A stretch of 52,890 nucleotides of DNA. It comes from Polyangiaceae bacterium. GTDB taxonomy: Bacteria; Myxococcota_A; Polyangia; Polyangiales; Polyangiaceae. The stretch lies in the NCBI GenBank assembly GCA_013214025.1, contig JABSRN010000024.1:1-52890 (forward strand), read 5' to 3'. Under the pieces are notes generated by a model. The model made no database searches, was not told the DNA's origin, and saw only the letters and a program-made list of their open reading frames with translations. Position 1 is the stretch's first letter. Each line of letters begins with the position of its first letter. Made by a program: the position numbers and the translations under genes. Of this stretch, positions 52,001-52,890 are shown piece after piece.

Positions 52001-52573
52001 GCAGCCCTCTACCCAGAGGTTTATCGGGACTACGCCAAACGACTTGAGCAGTTTGGGGATGTGTCCGTGCTACCAACAGCGACCTTTCTTGCTGGCCTGC
52101 GCTTCTCAGACGAGCTCAGCGTCGAGCTGGAGCCTGGCAAGACTCTGATCGTCCGCCTCATCGCCGTCGGGCAGATTGATTCGGAAGGGCGCAGAGACGT
52201 CATGTTCGAGCTCAATGGGCACCGGCGAATCGTCCGAATCACTGACAAGAGCCACGCTGAGGACAGTCAGCCCCGCGAAATCGCCGACAGCCACGATAAA
52301 TTGTCGGTGGGAGCCCCCATGCAAGGTGCCGTCGTCAAAGTTCATGTGAAAGCCGACGACGAAGTCACGATGGGTTCACCACTAGTCGTGATAAGCGCCA
52401 TGAAAATGGAGACGGTAGTCGTCGCTCCGATAGCAGGAACCATCAAACGCTTGGTTGTCGCTAGCGGCGATACACTGCAGGCGGGCGATCTATTGTGCGA
52501 ATTCCTCTCAGCAGGCGAGCAGGATATCACTGCCGAGAGCGCCGAGAGCGCCGAGAGCGCCGAGAGCGCCTAG
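49076..52573 (+). CDS. pyc: Pyruvate carboxylase
   Basis: 1165 aa, the normal length for the single-chain enzyme. It carboxylates pyruvate to oxaloacetate using ATP, bicarbonate and biotin, an anaplerotic reaction in the cytoplasm. The ATG at 49076 is chosen because MGAGKIKKLLCANRGEIAIR is the expected N-terminus; the frame is open further upstream but overlaps the P450 gene. Domains: biotin carboxylase (residues 1-450, KASHGGGGRGLR, MEFLLAANGQHYFMEANPRI), carboxyltransferase (about 530-810, TTWRDAHQSVLATRVR, RGSNAVGYKNYPDN), allosteric/OADA region, and a C-terminal biotinyl domain with the biotinylation motif ISAMKMETVV. The protein ends in a repeat tail (AESAESAESAESA) encoded by 9-bp units. 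Its stop overlaps the convergent gene's stop at a CTAG. Confidence 0.95.
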   Translation: MGAGKIKKLLCANRGEIAIRVFRAATELGTRTVAVFSHEDRVHLHRYKADESYLIGKGLSPVAAYLAIDELIHIATSCGADAIHPGYGFLAENAELARACEEGGIRFVGPKASVLETFGDKLSGRQVAIECGVPVTPGGAQPLANVDEAKAFASKFGYPLMLKASHGGGGRGLRVVRSEAELQIAMESAISEALAAFGNGSVFVERYLENTRHIEIQILGDHHGNVVHLFERDCSVQRRHQKVVEIAPAPGLSDAIRSAMASDAVRLAEHVQFTNAGTMEFLLAANGQHYFMEANPRIQVEHTVTEEVTGVDIVQSQIRIAEGASLSELGLVQAEIGVHGCAVQCRVTTEDPEKEFQPDTGTIEAFRAGEGFGIRLDGGSGYVGATIAPHYDSLLVKVTGRASSLTEATRKLRRALTEFRVRGVKTNIPFLLNVLGHPDFARGKTHTRFVDDSPELFRFIPRKNRAQKLLRFLGDLAVNGRCTPWSRDQEPARGSVTPPQLPSSDDTGWRALLEEKGPTEFARSIRQHPGLLLTDTTWRDAHQSVLATRVRTYDLLRIAPATSRALAPALSLEMWGGATFDVTLRFLHECPWQRLEKLRALVPNIPFQMLLRGSNAVGYKNYPDNVVRRFARTAKNRGIDVFRIFDCLNYVDNLRVGMDAVGEAGGVIEAALCYTGDISDPRQNKYSLDYYVDVAGQLVDAGTHILAIKDMAGLLKPPAATTLVATLRKNFPEIPIHVHTHDTAGTGVASMLAAAAAGADIVDGAISSMAGMSSQPSLGALVAATHGTPQDTGIQFEALSELSEYWSRVREIYAPFELGLRAGSIDVYKHEMPGGQYTNLAFQAQQLGLEERWAAVKRAYAAANQVLGDIIKVTPSSKVVGDLAQFMVQNDLDENDVVDRAESLSFPTSVREYLQGCLGQPHGGFPEPLRSRVVGDLPTFTERPGSQLADLDFDALGRELSGKGRLPISDAQLLSAALYPEVYRDYAKRLEQFGDVSVLPTATFLAGLRFSDELSVELEPGKTLIVRLIAVGQIDSEGRRDVMFELNGHRRIVRITDKSHAEDSQPREIADSHDKLSVGAPMQGAVVKVHVKADDEVTMGSPLVVISAMKMETVVVAPIAGTIKRLVVASGDTLQAGDLLCEFLSAGEQDITAESAESAESAESA
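52533..52570. repeat. 9-bp tandem repeat at the 3' end of pyc
   Basis: Four consecutive GCCGAGAGC units encode the C-terminal AES repeats of pyruvate carboxylase. Copy-number change would add or remove three residues without shifting the frame. Confidence 0.9.
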
Positions 52574-52890
52574 ATCCCAGAGTCCCCAGAGTCATTCGCC
52601 GCATCGGCCGATGCCTCTCCGTCCGTGCCGCCATCTCCGACAGTCGCGTCGGGGACGCCGCCTTCTGAAGCGTCTACCGTTCCCGAGTCACCGGGGCTGG
52701 AGTCAACTTCAGCAGACGAATCCGGTGAGACCGACACCTCATTGAACGATTGCCCGTCGAGCACGCCCGCGTCCACCGCGTTGCCTTCGGCGGGCGCATC
52801 CAGCGAAGCATCCGACAGTCCGCCATCGAAGCCACCCCACAGCCGTTCGTTGTAAGCTTCTCGATCCGTCGCCGCCATCACCTCGATCAA
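52570..52890 (-). CDS. C-terminal part of a low-complexity acidic surface protein (partial)
   Basis: The frame is open to the right edge of the window, so only the C-terminal portion is seen (106 residues). It reads YNERLWGGFDGG and then becomes an Asp/Ser/Gly/Ala/Val-rich acidic tail (PDSSAEVDSSPGDSGTVDAS), the same kind of tail as on the lipoprotein at 5630-7168. It is probably an exported or surface protein. Its stop codon lies within CTAG at 52570-52573, shared with the stop of pyc on the opposite strand. Confidence 0.6.
   Translation of the reverse strand: MIEVMAATDREAYNERLWGGFDGGLSDASLDAPAEGNAVDAGVLDGQSFNEVSVSPDSSAEVDSSPGDSGTVDASEGGVPDATVGDGGTDGEASADAANDSGDSGI

Overview
The window reads as chromosomal DNA of a myxobacterium-like member of the Myxococcota. 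The taxonomy is inferred from content: Hanks-type Ser/Thr kinases, a PEGA-domain protein, a VWA lipoprotein, many lipoproteins with S/G- or D/S/T/A-rich linkers, MopE-type CNGxDDDCDGxxDE repeats, a MYXO-CTERM-like C-terminal anchor, an HDOD fragment, a FadL-type porin and a DUF3516 helicase. GC looks near 60% by eye (not computed). There are no rRNA genes, CRISPR arrays, complete tRNAs or insertion sequences that I can support.

Layout. 1-1.33 kb: apparent right end of an integrative element, with a small ORF and a Rep-like HUH protein on the minus strand, abutting a 3' fragment of ssrA (tmRNA) that is followed by an intrinsic terminator. 1.4-8.4 kb: hypothetical gene, rhomboid protease, remnant of an outer-membrane protein, FadL-family porin with a downstream lipoprotein, and a secreted PHB-depolymerase-like esterase. 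8.4-16.9 kb: DUF3516 Ski2-like helicase, lipoprotein, NCS2-like permease, CAP-domain protein, HTTM-DCC membrane fusion protein. 17-25.5 kb: HDOD remnant, MutS-like ATPase with a membrane-protein partner, LamG lipoprotein remnant, MAPEG protein, CheY-like receiver, HtrA-like protein split by an in-frame TGA, TPR protein, Ogt. 25.7-29.6 kb: kinase, PEGA protein and VWA lipoprotein on one strand; the last is split by an in-frame TGA. 29.7-33.2 kb: DUF2293 protein and a large repeated-domain lipoprotein. 33.2-34.2 kb: gene-poor stretch with three 16-bp repeats. 34.2-40 kb: polyprenyl-phosphate sugar transferase, membrane sulfatase, kinase overlapping a pseudouridine synthase. 40.1-47.1 kb: two adjacent, heavily disrupted surface-protein genes. 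47.1-52.9 kb: gene-poor stretch, cytochrome P450, pyruvate carboxylase, and the C-terminal end of a lipoprotein.

The most striking signal is the concentration of disrupted reading frames. Seven genes are broken, and the best preserved can be read through by conceptual repair of single events: in-frame TAG or TGA codons, one-base homopolymer indels, a 41-bp tandem duplication, and two perfect palindromes. The long housekeeping-type genes (pyruvate carboxylase, helicase, sulfatase, kinases) are intact. Either a set of surface and secreted proteins is decaying in this lineage, or the consensus is locally poor in repeat-rich sequence. Read mapping would decide. I do not see a new multi-gene defence or metabolic system that I could defend from sequence alone.
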